Assembly (NCBI GenBank): GCA_963573305.1
Contig: OY754336.1
Location: 16,280,699-16,344,698, forward strand
Source: Pyrrhosoma nymphula
Taxonomy: Eukaryota; Arthropoda; Insecta; Odonata; Coenagrionidae
Direction of reading: 5' to 3'
Length of the DNA: 64,000 nt
Within the stretch, counting starts at the first letter, position 1. The number at the start of each line of letters is the position of its first letter. Below are positions 20,553 through 31,063 of this stretch, piece by piece. The position numbers were made by a program, and so were the translations under genes. Under the pieces are notes generated by a model. That model was given only the letters and a program-made list of their open reading frames with translations. It ran no database searches and was not told the origin of the DNA.

Positions 20553-22462
20553 TAGAAGTAAGGTCTCCAAAGCACTAGAGTCGCGAGGAAATGCTTTGGA
20601 CGGCAGTTGGCACCACTGCTGTATTAGTTAATTCCGTTTAGTCTTGGCTTGGAAGTCGTTTGAAATGGAGCTCCCGATCACCGTTCTTGCCGAGTGCGCA
20701 CTTTGCGAAATCATTGGATTTTTCAACGTGAAAGGAGTTCAACCTGTTGAAATTCATAAACAGTTGACTGACAGTGTACGGGGTGGAGAGTATGGATGTC
20801 TAAAACGTGCGCAAGTGGAGTTTATGTTGGTAGCAAGGGAGTTTCAGACCAGGGATATGATTCGAGAAGACACAAAACGTTTAGTGCCACACCTGGGAGG
20901 CACGAAACTATCCGTTTTAGTAAAGTGCCGGACCTGGGAGGCACGAATATATCCGTTTTAGTAAAGTGCCGGACCTGGGGAGGCACCCGAACTCGGTGTC
21001 CGAGCCTCGGCGTCGAAGGCGACCCTATACCCTTCACCGCGGGTGGTTTACGGCACCAACTGACCAGTCACACTATTGTTTATAACTTCTAAAAGTGAAA
21101 AATAAATCGCACAATTATGTTCGTCTTTGTGTTGCACTATTCACGCTGATGACAATGGTTTTTTCATCGCAGTTATAACGATAGATATTAACCATTTACG
21201 TGATTAAGTAAACCAAGCCAGTTTAATAGGTCATAGTAGGGTTTTATCGAATCGCCAGTTTTTGTCGGATGGTCACCAACATTAGGATTTAGCACTTATT
21301 TCACGTTCTAAACAATACTATATATGGATGAATGCGCTGCGACGACTTTTACGAAGTGATAAATACGGTACTTATCTTGATTAGGGACGGTTCGATAAAA
21401 CCTTACCGTAAACGTTTAGTGAACATTAAATTACTAAAGTACGTAAAATGGTTAATATCTATCGTATAACTGCGATGAAACAATCATTTTCATCAGCGTG
21501 ACTAGTGAACCTTTTCCTTTTCGGATCACATCCCTGGTTTAAACCTGGTCGCACAGAAATTCATCATGAAGAAAGAAGCGGGAGACCGTCAGAGTCAGAC
21601 GATCGCGGATCACCATCCAGAGCTCTTTATTTTGATTCCTGAAGTTTAAAATCCACTATTCCGAGGATTTTGTCTGAAAAGTTGCAACATCGGAAGGTGG
21701 GTCGCGCGAGTGCTCACGGAAGACGGCATACGGAAACGCGTGGAAGCTGTCCACGAATTTCTTGAGCGCTACGCGGACGAAAGAGAGGACTTCCATTGTC
21801 ACCGGTGGCGAAACGTGGGTTCACCATTTTAATCCTGAAACCAAACGACAATCACTCGAGTGGCAGCATTCAAACTTCACCCAAGCCACGAAATTTGAAA
21901 CAAACACTGTCTGCCCGCAAGATCATGTCCACTATTTTAGGATCACAAGGAGGCATTAAGTTGATCGATTCCATGCCTGTTGGAATCACGATGAAGGTAG
22001 ACGCATGTTTTGAGACGCTCCAAAAAAAACCCAAACGGGCAATTCCGAACCCGGATAAGAGGAATGTGCGATAATTCTGGCCCACATGTCGCCCTAGCAA
22101 CCGTCAATATTCTGAGCCAGTTTGGATGGGACATTATAACCCACCCCCATTATAATCCGGACTTGGCACCCAGCTATTTTCATTTGTTTACAAATTTGAA
22201 AGAACATATGGGTGGAATGCGATTTGTCGACGATAACGAGGTGAAAGAAAAGTTCATTCGCTATCTCAATGAGTTGGCGGCGAGATTCTACGACACTGGC
22301 ATACAAAAACTGGCACAGCGGCTAGAAAAATACATCGAACGTAATGGCGGTTGCCCTAAAAAATATTATGTTGTTTTACTTACCAGCCATGCATAAAGTT
22401 TTGATAAATAGTTTTTTTCTATTAAAAAATATTGAGATCTTATTTTTGGGTTTATCCTCGTA
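20553..22462 (+). pseudogene. mariner-family transposon, broken and split by a MITE
   Basis: The N-terminal helix-turn-helix region reads CEIIGFFNVKGVQPVEIHKQ and then REF, and the frame is cut there by a foldback element (20848-21538). It resumes with FKPGRTEIHHEERSGRPSES, a perfect continuation of the mariner linker. The catalytic part reads TGGETWVHHFNPETKRQS (the usual TGDETW motif, with D changed to G), LSARKIMSTILGSQGG, NSGPHVALATVNIL (HDNARPH motif, degraded), HYNPDLAPSYFHLF (YSPDLAPSDFHLF, second aspartate retained and the last catalytic Asp changed to Tyr) and FYDTGIQKLAQRLEKYIERN. Several frameshifts and lost catalytic residues make it inactive. The right end CGAGGATAAACCCAAAAATA (read on the minus strand) followed by TA is a mariner terminal repeat; the left terminal repeat is truncated against the LINE tail. 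Confidence 0.85.
20848..21538. mobile_element. Foldback MITE with 40-bp internal satellite
   Basis: The ends are ACCAGGGATATGATTCGA and the complement of ACCAGGGATGTGATCCGA. Near the left end are two and a half ~41-bp units containing GTGCCGGACCTGGGAGGCAC. Farther in, arms at 21140-21260 and 21385-21502 fold together (TCACGCTGATGACAATG, ATAGATATTAACCATTTACG). The same end and satellite appear reversed at 60.98-61.12 kb. Confidence 0.8.
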
Positions 22463-22989
22463 GCAAAACATTCTTCCGTTTCCCTTTGCCGTTCTCCCTT
22501 AATGCAGACAACATTTTTCTACCGCGTCTTATTAGTAATTTTTAGGTCCCTCCAAGGATGTGTAGACGAAATAAGTGGTCTTTCCCATGTTCGCAGCGTC
22601 TTATACGTAATTCGACTAAAAACACTCCCCAGTTCCCCTCACATTAGTTCAATCGTCGTTTTCCCCGCAGGACACAAAATTTCACTAATCTAAAATTGAT
22701 GGTCGACCATGAACTTGAACATCACATCCTTTTGCTCCTCAATCGTTTTATTTAATTTGTTGCCTGATCCGTTGAATAATATGCTGAAGTAAACATGATA
22801 TAATTGACCACAGAAATTATTTATTTATTTATTAAATGTTGCGTTTTTTGTAATATATGCTAGGGTCGATTTAAAATTCCACATGAATATTTTTATCCCT
22901 ATATGACACAGTTTAAAAATCTTAATTAGGAAAACCTAATGACGACGTTGATAAAAATAAGTAGATTGGTGGGATAGGAGACTCATCCG
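22463..22989. other. No recognised gene
   Basis: Unassigned sequence with a short (TTTA)n tract near 22818-22834. Confidence 0.4.
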
Positions 22990-23935
22990 AAACTTGTAGT
23001 ACATATATGGCCCAAAGGGCACAGGTGAGGGAGGCGGACGGAGAATCAGACAGTTATAGGTCGCGGGGTAAGGCAAGGCTCGTTGTCTAAGTTGTCGCCT
23101 TTGCTTTTTCAAACATATGCTAAGGAAATGGTAAGAGAAGCATTGGATGAGCTAGATGTGGGAATAGAAGTAGGAGGACAGCGGATAAAGTCGGTTAGAT
23201 TCGTGGACGACCAAGCATTGGTCAGTCGGTCATCGAAGGGTTTGAAAACTTTAGTAGATGCACTGGAAAAGCAGTGTGAGAAATACGGGATGAAGATTAA
23301 TCATAGGAAAACAAAAGTAATGAGATTCTCTAGGACAAAGAAAGCGAGGCTGGTCATAAGAGTAGGAAGTCAGAAACTGGAGCATGTAGAACAATTTAAT
23401 TACTTTGGTAGTACGCTAGAAGAAACAGCATAGCAGCAAAGACATAAGGAGGAGAATATCGCTAGCGAAGGAAGCGTTCTATGATAGAAGGGAGCTGATG
23501 ACGGGGACCTTAAGTAAGGATGTAAAAAAGAAGCTGGTGAAGAGCTTTATATGGAGTGTGGCGTTGTATGGGGCAGAAACGTGGACCTTGAGAAAGGAAG
23601 ACGAAAATAGGCTAGGCGTTTGAGATGTGGGTGTGGAGGAGGATGGAGAAAGTGCGGTGGAAGACAAACGAGGAAGTTTTTGGTATGGTTGGTGAGGAGA
23701 AGAATCTTCTGGAGGAGATAAGGGGGAAGAAGAGCAGGTAGTGAGATGCGAAGGGATGCTTCATCCTCAGGCCGATATAGAGGGGAGAATGTTGGATAAG
23801 CGGGGAAGGGAAGAAAGAAGCTTTATGGACGGTATGAAAAGAGGTAGGACTTACGCTGAGATGAAGATAGAAATTGTGTAGTAAGAATGGGCTCTGGGCT
23901 TGTAAAAATCTAGAGGATTTTACTTACTTCGATTT
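22990..23935 (+). pseudogene. RTE-like LINE, reverse transcriptase C-terminal half
   Basis: From 23083 the frame reads LSPLLFQTYAKEMVREALDE, then the catalytic box VRFVDDQALV (normally RFADDQ), then YGMKINHRKTKVMRF and QKLEHVEQFNYFGSTLEE before a stop. Frame-changed continuations read RKELMTGTL-like, VWRGRNVDLEKG, and WVWRRMEKVRWKTNEEV, the usual AEAFEMW-WRRM-KV-W---NEEVL block. The palm motif is retained, but at least four frameshifts follow, so no full protein is made. It belongs to the same broad LINE lineage as the fragments at 4.2, 19.9, 46.2 and 47.2 kb. Confidence 0.8.
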
Positions 23936-24947
23936 TGACCTACCTTAGCCGGTAGAGTACCCTAATATATAAATAAATCGTACACTGTCGTCGCAAGATA
24001 TACATTTCGTTGTGCTACCTAGGAATACAATTCTTACGGTATTTTCGGAATGATGGTCAAAAATAAAATGAACTACACCTAATACCATTGCCAACATTTC
24101 GTATGTTTTTACACTCATTGTCTGAATCACAAAAATAATGCATTAGGATAAGTTAACAAATCAATGTGTTGCATAATATGCTCAGACGTTAAGGTTCGGC
24201 AGAGATACGTTGAAATAAACCGAAGGTTTTTCATAGGTAGATCTCGTCTGTTCACATCGTAAAAGACATTGATTCCTTCCTATGTGTATTAGTTTCATAG
24301 CTCTGATAATGTGCATAAATGCTCATATAATGTTATCAATGGAGTTGGGAGTAGTTTTATTTTTTACTTTTGACCGACATCTTGGAAACACCTTTATAAT
24401 AAAATCTTCACTCTAATTCTTGAGGACCTCTTCGGTAAATGAGAGACGGAGTGTAACTACAATTCAGCCATGTTTGCTTTGAAAGTGAATTATATTAATT
24501 GTATACTCGGACAATTTATGTTAATCACATTCAGGAAGTTAATTTATTTTCTTAATATTTTCATGCACGGCATCCATGGCGAAGCTCATTCCAGCTGTTT
24601 CCGCAGAATGCAAGCATTGCTCATGAATGGTTGCTTTAATTTCTATTTACGGTTCCTGAAGGTTTTCGTACTGGAAGGGGGGAATTTAATGGCGTCACAG
24701 AATCTTAGCCATTAATTTCTAACCCATATTCGGAATCGCCGTGAGAGCTATTATACGGGTGGAATAGGGTGATCCTGAAGTAGCGACCCCAGATTCAGAA
24801 TGGCAGCCGTGTTCTCGCATTCGCGCTAGTTGACGTGTTTTTACGAAGCAATTTCGAAGAAGCGTTTGTTCAACAATCCATCCTCACAGGTACAGAAGTC
24901 GAATAAACTGACTCATGCATTTTGCAACAATTGTTTCATAACATTTA
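23936..24947. other. No recognised gene
   Basis: No supported gene or repeat up to the left arm of the large palindrome. Confidence 0.4.
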
Positions 24948-26508
24948 TAGTCCAGGCAACGAAGGAAAAATAACGGAAATAATTCATGTAGAAGCTAATT
25001 GTGGCACAATTGTAGGGGAAGATGTCCTTAACAACATACTAAAAGTACTGATGGGTGGGAGTGAAGCTAACAGGGTCCCAAAAGGTCACTAAAGATCACC
25101 TTTTTTAGTTTTTCGTTAATAAGTCGAAAACGACTGCCTCTAGCGAAAACATGTCCAATTACTAAATGAATCTCCATAAACGTCACTGCAAAAACGTTCC
25201 TTTACACTTTCTTCTTAGGATCAAAAATTTAGGAGATACGGAGGGAGGGGAAATGGAAAATTATTAAAAAATCTTTTTTTGTTAAAAATCAAGTTTTGAC
25301 GATAAATGAACTGTGCTCAGACCACGTTTTAATTATTTTAATTACCTTTACCGCATTTATATGTAATAATGTAATATATAATGGAAGAATTGTGTGCGGA
25401 AGGGACCACAATAATGTTCGTGTATTGAGAGAAGGGGAGAACGATTGGAATAGGGTCACGGCTCCTCACCTCCCTACTCTATTCAGTACCCCCTTCATAT
25501 CGGCGCTCGTCCCTTAGGGGCAGTTCAAGAAAAACGTAAGACTATTTATGCCAATTTTGACCCCCTCCCCTATATAAGACATTGTAATATTTTCCAACCC
25601 CCAGCCCCTCCCTCTCAGTCTTACGTAAGGCGTTGGATATTTCGATCGCTGGCAGGAACCAATGCCACCTGCCTACAGACAGCTTTTGTTGAGCATGGTG
25701 GTTATGTAGCCAGCCATCCAGGCGATATGGAAGCGATGTTCTGGAAGGAGCCAATGTCTCAGAGGAAGAGAAGAGAGAGATCTTGAATATGTTGACCAAG
25801 ATGGTGGAACTTACTCCAGACAAAGTTGAAGAGAATGCTTTCTCGGTGTCAACTTTTACAAAATTGCAGAATCATCTGGAATCCCTCAAGGAGAATGGGC
25901 ATACCGCTTCTTTGTGGGTCCAGTACTTCAATATGGTTACCCTGATGATGAAGTTCATTGATTCTGAGCGACGTGGTAATTGGGACGGCCACTTGGCCTG
26001 TGTACAGCAGGTGATCCCATTCTTCCATGCAAGTGGGCACTTCCGGTACGCAAAATGTGCCCATCTTTATGTGCAAGACATGATAAAACTGAAAAATAGC
26101 CATCCGCATGCGTACAAGGAGTTTGCAGAAAAGGGGTACTTCAGCATTAATCGCACATGTACACCTTGGTCAGGAGCTTGGTCGGATATGGTAATTGAAC
26201 AAACTCTATGAAAAGTTCAGGTGGCCTTGTGCGAGGAAGAGGAATTACTTGTTTTTGATGGTTACAGTAATGTCAACAGCACAAAACGAGCCGAGCAGAA
26301 GCGAAGAGGGCTCACAAAAACTTCGGTTGACATCAACTTTAATGAAAGCACGACCATCACAGTCCGACAGGAGTATTTTCTTACTAATAAAAGGAACAAA
26401 ACAAGACTAATCCACTTGGTCACCGAGAAAATGACAGTAGCAGGGATTGATACATCTGTTGCAACAGGGGATACTGATGGCACTATTGTGAGGTGCGGGT
26501 TGGATAAA
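24948..26508. repeat. Left arm of a 4.8 kb imperfect palindrome
   Basis: Position x here pairs with 54734 minus x on the other strand from about 25434 to 26508 with no length change and only rare substitutions. Farther out, beyond a 90-base segment present only in this arm (about 25343-25432), pairing continues to 24948 with lower identity. The arm carries module M1a and the start of module M2 of the PIN-like protein. Confidence 0.95.
25737..26508 (+). pseudogene. PIN-like protein family, module M1a fused to start of module M2
   Basis: The frame from about 25737 (VLEGANVSEEEKREILNML) runs through TASLWVQYFNMVTLMMKFID, IPFFHASGHFRYAKCAHLYV, FAEKGYFSINRT and WSGAWSDMVIEQTL to a stop at 26209. 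A one-base loss there hides the continuation MKSSGGLVRGRGIT. The reading then passes, within the shared string GAGGAAGAGGAATTACT, into the second module: EEEELLVFDGYSNVNSTKRA to GTIVRCGLDK at 26508. I recognise the blocks as a family of large, uncharacterised proteins repeated in insect and cnidarian genomes, probably carried by a mobile element; this is recall and not a search. M1 has no known fold to me. The module order M1a-M2 without M1b is abnormal. The same joint is present in the other arm. Confidence 0.7.
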
Positions 26509-26668
26509 TCTCAGGTTCAGGGGGCCTGACGCGAGGAAGAGGAATTACTGATTCTGAACTCGCCTGGTGGGTTTTTGGATCAGCGGGGGGCACTGCCATC
26601 TGCATGTCATCGGAGGATTTTGCTGGAGTGGTTTTTGCAAGTGGAGAGCAACACGTTTATTTGCGGGT

Positions 26669-27231
26669 TGTGCCAATTTTCCTTCCACGAAACCTCGAGA
26701 CTCGAAAATCCTCGGAGATGAAGTGCCAGAAAGCGATAAGACAAGTGCTGCGACCTGGCTCTGGTCAGCGCGAACGCTCTGATCATCGCGATTCCTGCAA
26801 GCACCCTGCTTTTATTCGGTCCGCGCTGGTGCTGACTTCTTTTTCCACTTTCAAGTCGAGATGTGAACATTCCCACCAATCCAAAGTGTGATAGCACCTC
26901 CCCTTCTCTCTCCACTCCTCCACTGGTCAGCTGATTCCCCTCCTGCGCTGACAAAGTGTACCGTGAAGAGAGTAGCCTTCTTTGAACCTGACCGCGGCCG
27001 GAGAATGACGTATCTGCTTGGTACCAGTTGTGACTTGTGCTCGTCTTGTATAGACCAAGTTAACGGTTTTTAGCATACGGGCTTGTTTTATATTGAACAA
27101 TTATGGTTATATAAATGCTGTTACTGGAAATTAATCAAACTGGCTAAGGTTGTTGTCATTTTTCTCTCGTTTCCGCCCACCAATCGCAGTCAATTCACTC
27201 GTGACGTCAAGTTTCAGTGGCTTGCGTTGCA
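26669..27231. mobile_element. Solo LTR with GGGT target duplication
   Basis: The insertion starts TGTGCCAATTTTCC and ends GCGTTGCA, so it has TG...CA borders. GGGT flanks both sides (26665-26668, 27232-27235), and removing it with one GGGT restores the protein frame (LR then VSRQKKD). A TATATAAA-like box lies near 27106. It probably comes from a Gypsy- or BEL-like retrotransposon; the internal region is gone. Confidence 0.7.
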
Positions 27232-27440
27232 GGGTTTCACGCCAAAAGAAAGATTCACGAGATAGAGCTGAGATTCACGAATGGTTCAATGACCATCCCC
27301 CTTTTCCAAAGTTGAATTCGCTCATGTCTCTAACAACGCGCATCCTGGGAAACTCCAATGTAAACACCCAACAAGCCCTGGACGTTGGAACCAAAACCAT
27401 GCAAGGTTTCATTGTAAGCAAATTTGATAACATGAATCAG

Positions 27441-27566
27441 TCTAAGAAGAATGAGGCTTTGTCACTAGTCAGTATGAGCAGTAACATTAAAATCAATGGT
27501 GAGTCTAAGAACAATGAGGCTTTGTCACTAGTCAGTATGAGCAGTAACATGAAAATCAATGGTGAG
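27441..27566 (+). repeat. In-frame 63-bp tandem duplication
   Basis: Two units (27441-27503, 27504-27566) encode NEALSLVSMSSN(I/M)KINGE twice with only a few base changes, so the duplication is recent. Confidence 0.9.
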
Positions 27567-27726
27567 ACAGTTACTGTTAGACCTCAGACAATTTGTCAAA
27601 GAACTGTCATAGCAAAAAAGAGGGACGGAGATGTAGCAGAGCTTTTGACACATGAATTAACTCCATTCCCCCTGGCTCTGTTCAGCGAGGGTGGAATGCG
27701 AAAAGGAAAGACTAAGGAGAAGTAGA

Positions 27727-28513
27727 TATACTCTGATCGAGTGTTGCTTTGAATCTCCAAAAGTTGGAGGAAGAGTAGGCATTTCCGATTTTGGCTTCGT
27801 TGACGCTTTCAAAAATGCCGAGTTCCGATGATTGTTCAGGTTGTCTTGTGTGAAGGCGCTTGGTATACAGCGAGGAAAAGCTTCTCGCCAGCCTGTTCAA
27901 TATCCTCAGATGATGTTGAGGGGTCTATGAATATTGCTGAGTTTTCATGGATGAGGCCACGATTTGCTGTGAAAAGCTTAGCGATTCCCACTTTGTTTTT
28001 TCCATGTATCGCCGAGGTGGTGTCGTATCCGGAGAACCTATGAAGAAGGAGGATCATCTTGGCGAATGGAAGCTGTTGAAGTTGTCGCACCAAAAAAATA
28101 GTCTCTACCTTCCCACGACCTGGCTTCATGAAGTACATGTCGATAGACGGTGGAGCCGATCCAATGAGGAGAATTATCAAGTCCAAATCCTTCCCAACTA
28201 TTGCTACAGTTGGATTTACAACGGCTTTATCCAACCCGCACCTCACAATAGTGCCATCAGCATCCCCTGTTGCAACAGATGTATCAATCCCTGCTACTGT
28301 CATTTTCTCGGTGACCAAGTGGATTAGTCTTGTTTTGTTCCTTTTATTAGTAAGAAAATACTCCTGTCGGACTGTGATGGTCGTGCTTTCATTAAAGTTG
28401 ATGTCAACCGAAGTTTTTGTGAGCCCTCTTCGCTTCTGCTCGGCTCGTTTTGTGCTGTTGACATTACTGTAACCATCAAAAACAAGTAATTCCTCTTCCT
28501 CGCACAAGGCCAC
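27727..28513 (-). pseudogene. PIN-like protein family, module M2 (nuclease-like)
   Basis: The minus-strand frame reads EELLVFDGYSN, STTITVRQEYFLTNKRNKTR, VATGDADGTIVRCGLDK, VAIVGKDLDLIILLIG, LLLHRFSGYDTTSAIHGKNK and VGIAKLFTANRGL. The spaced acidic motifs (FDGYS, GDADG, KDLDL, GYDTT) are the pattern expected of a PIN or flap-nuclease-like fold, where four or more carboxylates bind metal ions. That is an inference from motif spacing. Near 27836 a frameshift leads to NNHRNSAFLKASTKPKSEMP and LPPTFGDSKQHSIRVYLLL, the usual tail of this family. M2 is the only module complete here, and the first 283 bases are duplicated in the left arm. It is read immediately after M1a of the same strand through the joint described for the left arm. 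Confidence 0.65.
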
Positions 28514-29705
28514 CTGAACTTTTCATAGAGTTTGTTCAATTACCATATCCGACCAAGCTCCTGACCAAGGTGTACATGTGCGATTAATGCTGAAGTACCC
28601 CTTTTCTGCAAACTCCTTGTACGCATGCGGATGGCTATTTTTCAGTTTTATCATGTCTTGCACATAAAGATGGGCACATTTTGCGTACCGGAAGTGCCCA
28701 CTTGCATGGAAGAATGGGATCACCTGCTGTACACAGGCCAAGTGGCCGTCCCAATTACCACGTCGCTCAGAATCAATGAACTTCATCATCAGGGTAACCA
28801 TATTGAAGTACTGGACCCACAAAGAAGCGGTATGCCCATTCTCCTTGAGGGATTCCAGATGATTCTGCAATTTTGTAAAAGTTGACACCGAGAAAGCATT
28901 CTCTTCAACTTTGTCTGGAGTAAGTTCCACCATCTTGGTCAACATATTCAAGATCTCTCTCTTCTCTTCCTCTGAGACATTGGCTCCTTCCAGAACATCG
29001 CTTCCATATCGCCTGGATGGCTGGCTACATAACCACCATGCTCAACAAAAGCTGTCTGTAGGCAGGTGGCATTGGTTCCTGCCAGCGATCGAAATATCCA
29101 ACGCCTTACGTAAGACTGAGAGGGAGGGGCTGGGGGTTGGAAAATATTACAATGTCTTACATAGGGGAGGGGGTCAAAATTGGCATAAATAGTCTTACGT
29201 TTTTCTTGAACTGCCCCTAAGGGACGAGCGCCGATATGAAGGGGGTACTGAATAGAGTAGGGAGGGGAGGAGCCGTGACCCTATTCCAGTCGTTCTCCCC
29301 TATTAAAATAATTAAAACGTGGTCTGAGCACAGTTCATTTATCGTCAAAACTTGATTTTTAACAAAAAAAGATTTTTTAATAACTTTCCATTTCCCCTCC
29401 CTTCGTATCTCCTTAATAATGATCCTAAGAAGAAAGTGTAAAGGACCGTTTTTGTAGAGACGTTCATGGAGATTCATTTAGTAATTAGTCATGTTTTCGC
29501 TAGAGGCAGTAGTTTTCGAGTTGGTAACGAAAAACTAAAAAAAGTGACCTTTAGGGACTTTTAGGGACCCTGTTAGCTTCACTCCCACCCATCAGTACTT
29601 TTAGTATGTTGATAAGGACATCTTCCCCTACAACTGTGCCACAATTGGCTTCTACATGAATTATTTTCGCTATTTGGCCTTTTCTGGTCTTCGTTGCCTG
29701 GACTA
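28226..29705. repeat. Right arm of the 4.8 kb imperfect palindrome
   Basis: Inverted copy of the left arm. It lacks the 90-base segment found at about 25343-25432. The joint in the right arm is AATAGGGGAGAAC, where the left arm has AAT, 90 bases, then AGGGGAGAAC. The inner boundary is at 28226, where M2 continues on the minus strand but the left arm switches to M1b. Confidence 0.95.
28514..28997 (-). pseudogene. PIN-like protein family, module M1a, inverted copy
   Basis: The 142-codon frame at 28951-28523 encodes the same residues as 25783-26211 on the plus strand (TASLWVQYFNMV, FHASGHFRYAKC, WSGAWSDMVIEQTL). The same one-base loss and stop follow. The identical damage shows that the arms were duplicated, or gene-converted, after the gene had decayed. 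Like its twin it runs directly into M2. Confidence 0.7.
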
Positions 29706-30236
29706 TTATGAGGAATAAACGTATTAATGATTACAAGCGTGCATTTTTTCGATCCGCCCATCAAATATACCTTGGCTCTTCAAACAAAAAGATTACGTTG
29801 GACCTCCAAGAGATGAGACAAAGTGGTCTCGCATTTTGATTAATAACTTTATTTTTGTGAAGACAAATTTTTGAAATCTATATTCAGATTTTAAATAGGT
29901 ATGTTGTATTCAAATGTAGTGTAAATCAAATCTTCGTGAAAAATTTGACAGATTCCAAAAGTTGTACAACGGCTATGAAAGAAGAAAACTAGTAATTTTA
30001 TACTCCCTGCGTAATAGCACAAACTAGATTAATGTTTTTAACGTCTCTTTGTCATCAGTAAATGGGGAAAGGAGTAATGCAAATGCTGATGCAAATTGCT
30101 TTAAAATCAGTCCATTAGTTTGCGTACCATAGTTCAATAGTAGTAGTATTTTTGTTAAACGTACTTCGAGGGCTAAGGTCATTTCGCAATTACAGTCTGC
30201 CATGTGCAAACAGAAGTAACAGCACTTGAATAAATC
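29706..30236. other. No recognised gene
   Basis: Unassigned sequence to the right of the palindrome. Confidence 0.4.
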
Positions 30237-30334
30237 GGAGTATCACCCCCTCCAAAATCGAGACGAGCCCAACCGATGTTTAACTTCAGTGAATGATCGG
30301 GAACCGGTGTTTTCATCGTGGCAGGCCGTTGCCC
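30237..30334 (-). repeat. 5S rRNA-like sequence (SINE or pseudogene)
   Basis: On the minus strand the sequence reads GGGCAACGGCCTGCCACGAT, AAAACACCGGTTCCCGATCA and CTGAAGTTAAACATCGGTTG. This parallels the 5' two-thirds of 5S rRNA (CACCGGTTCTCGTCCGATCA, CCGAAGTTAAGCAACG) with many changes. The pattern is like the better preserved copy at 50.4 kb. It is too diverged to be a functional 5S gene. Confidence 0.65.
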
Positions 30335-30744
30335 ACCAGAGTTCAAACTCGAAAGCATATGATAAAAATTCCGATACTGTTGTGGAGAGGAAAGGGAGGT
30401 GCGCTGGAGACTGACTCATCTGAGGATAGAAAGAGAAAAGCAAGGCTTGCGTGACGAAGATGTGAGTGTGGAAATTTACACCTAGAGCGACAGAATTCCG
30501 AGTCGCTTACTAAAGCATCCTCATACGAGATGTGGCTTGCTGCCCTAAAGATTGCAAGGCGTCGAAATAGGATCTTATCCCACCACATAGGTACCCATTT
30601 CCTTGTTTGTCTAAGGTTTCATATCAAGTTTTGGCGAAAACACGGGAGCTAAATGACAACGCGAAACAATATATAGAGATTGGCCTAATCCGGTTCTGGG
30701 AAGGTTAGCGATTGTGGAACAGCGCACTAAATACTGAAGATATC

Positions 30745-30960
30745 GCTTTAATTCTTCTAAGAATACTGGCAAGAGTACTGGCTTACCATCCAGAGGGCCC
30801 GGATTCGAATCCTGGCTTTGCCACAAGAGTTTTTAGTTGAATACCATTCCCCTTCTGGGTGCTACGTGGAGATCACTTCAAGTTAAGTTCCCCGTCCTTC
30901 ATATGGGACGTTAAACTGATGTCCTCTTGGCGCCTTTTGTTAAGAACAGGCTAAAGCTTT
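30745..30960 (+). repeat. tRNA-derived SINE
   Basis: The B box GGATTCGAATCCTGGC at 30790 is preceded by a tRNA-like stretch (TGGCTTACCATCCAGAGGGC). The body contains TATGGGACGTTAAACTGATG and CTCTTGGCGCCTTTTGTTAA, which I recall as a common insect SINE body motif. The left end is approximate. Confidence 0.6.
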
Positions 30961-31063
30961 ATGTCTCTCCACCCTTCCTTCATTTCCCAAATAAACTTTC
31001 CCTTGACAACCTGGGCATGATGATACTTATTCTGAATATCACAAGTCACCTCAGTTGTCAGTC

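Larger units (their letters stand above)
26510..27725 (+). pseudogene. PIN-like protein family, module M1b, interrupted by a solo LTR
   Basis: It starts SGGLTRGRGITDSELAWWVF, which is the proper continuation of M1a, and reads on through EDFAGVVFASGEQHVYLR to 26664. There a 563-bp solo LTR interrupts it. The frame resumes at about 27236 with SRQKKDSRDRAEIHEWFNDH, PPFPKLNSLMSL, QQALDVGTKTMQGF and VTVRPQTICQRTVIAKKRDG, then ELLTHELTPFPLALFSEGGM, and stops at 27723. An in-frame 63-bp duplication lies at 27441-27566. Apart from the LTR this segment has few obvious breaks. It lies in the spacer of the palindrome and converges tail-to-tail with M2 on the minus strand at about 27725, so the original protein (M1a-M1b-M2) has been cut and inverted. 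Confidence 0.65.

Noticed and set aside
25568..25625. TATA box (CTATATAAG) and initiator in the palindrome arm as a live promoter
   Set aside because: The spacing to TCAGTC is about 45 bases, more than usual, and the gene downstream is broken in both arms.
26607..26954. 115-codon minus-strand frame
   Set aside because: It lies across the M1b-solo LTR border and is the antisense of real features.
27836..28472. Plus-strand frames of 71-126 codons over module M2
   Set aside because: They are antisense shadows of the M2 coding strand, which has family motifs.
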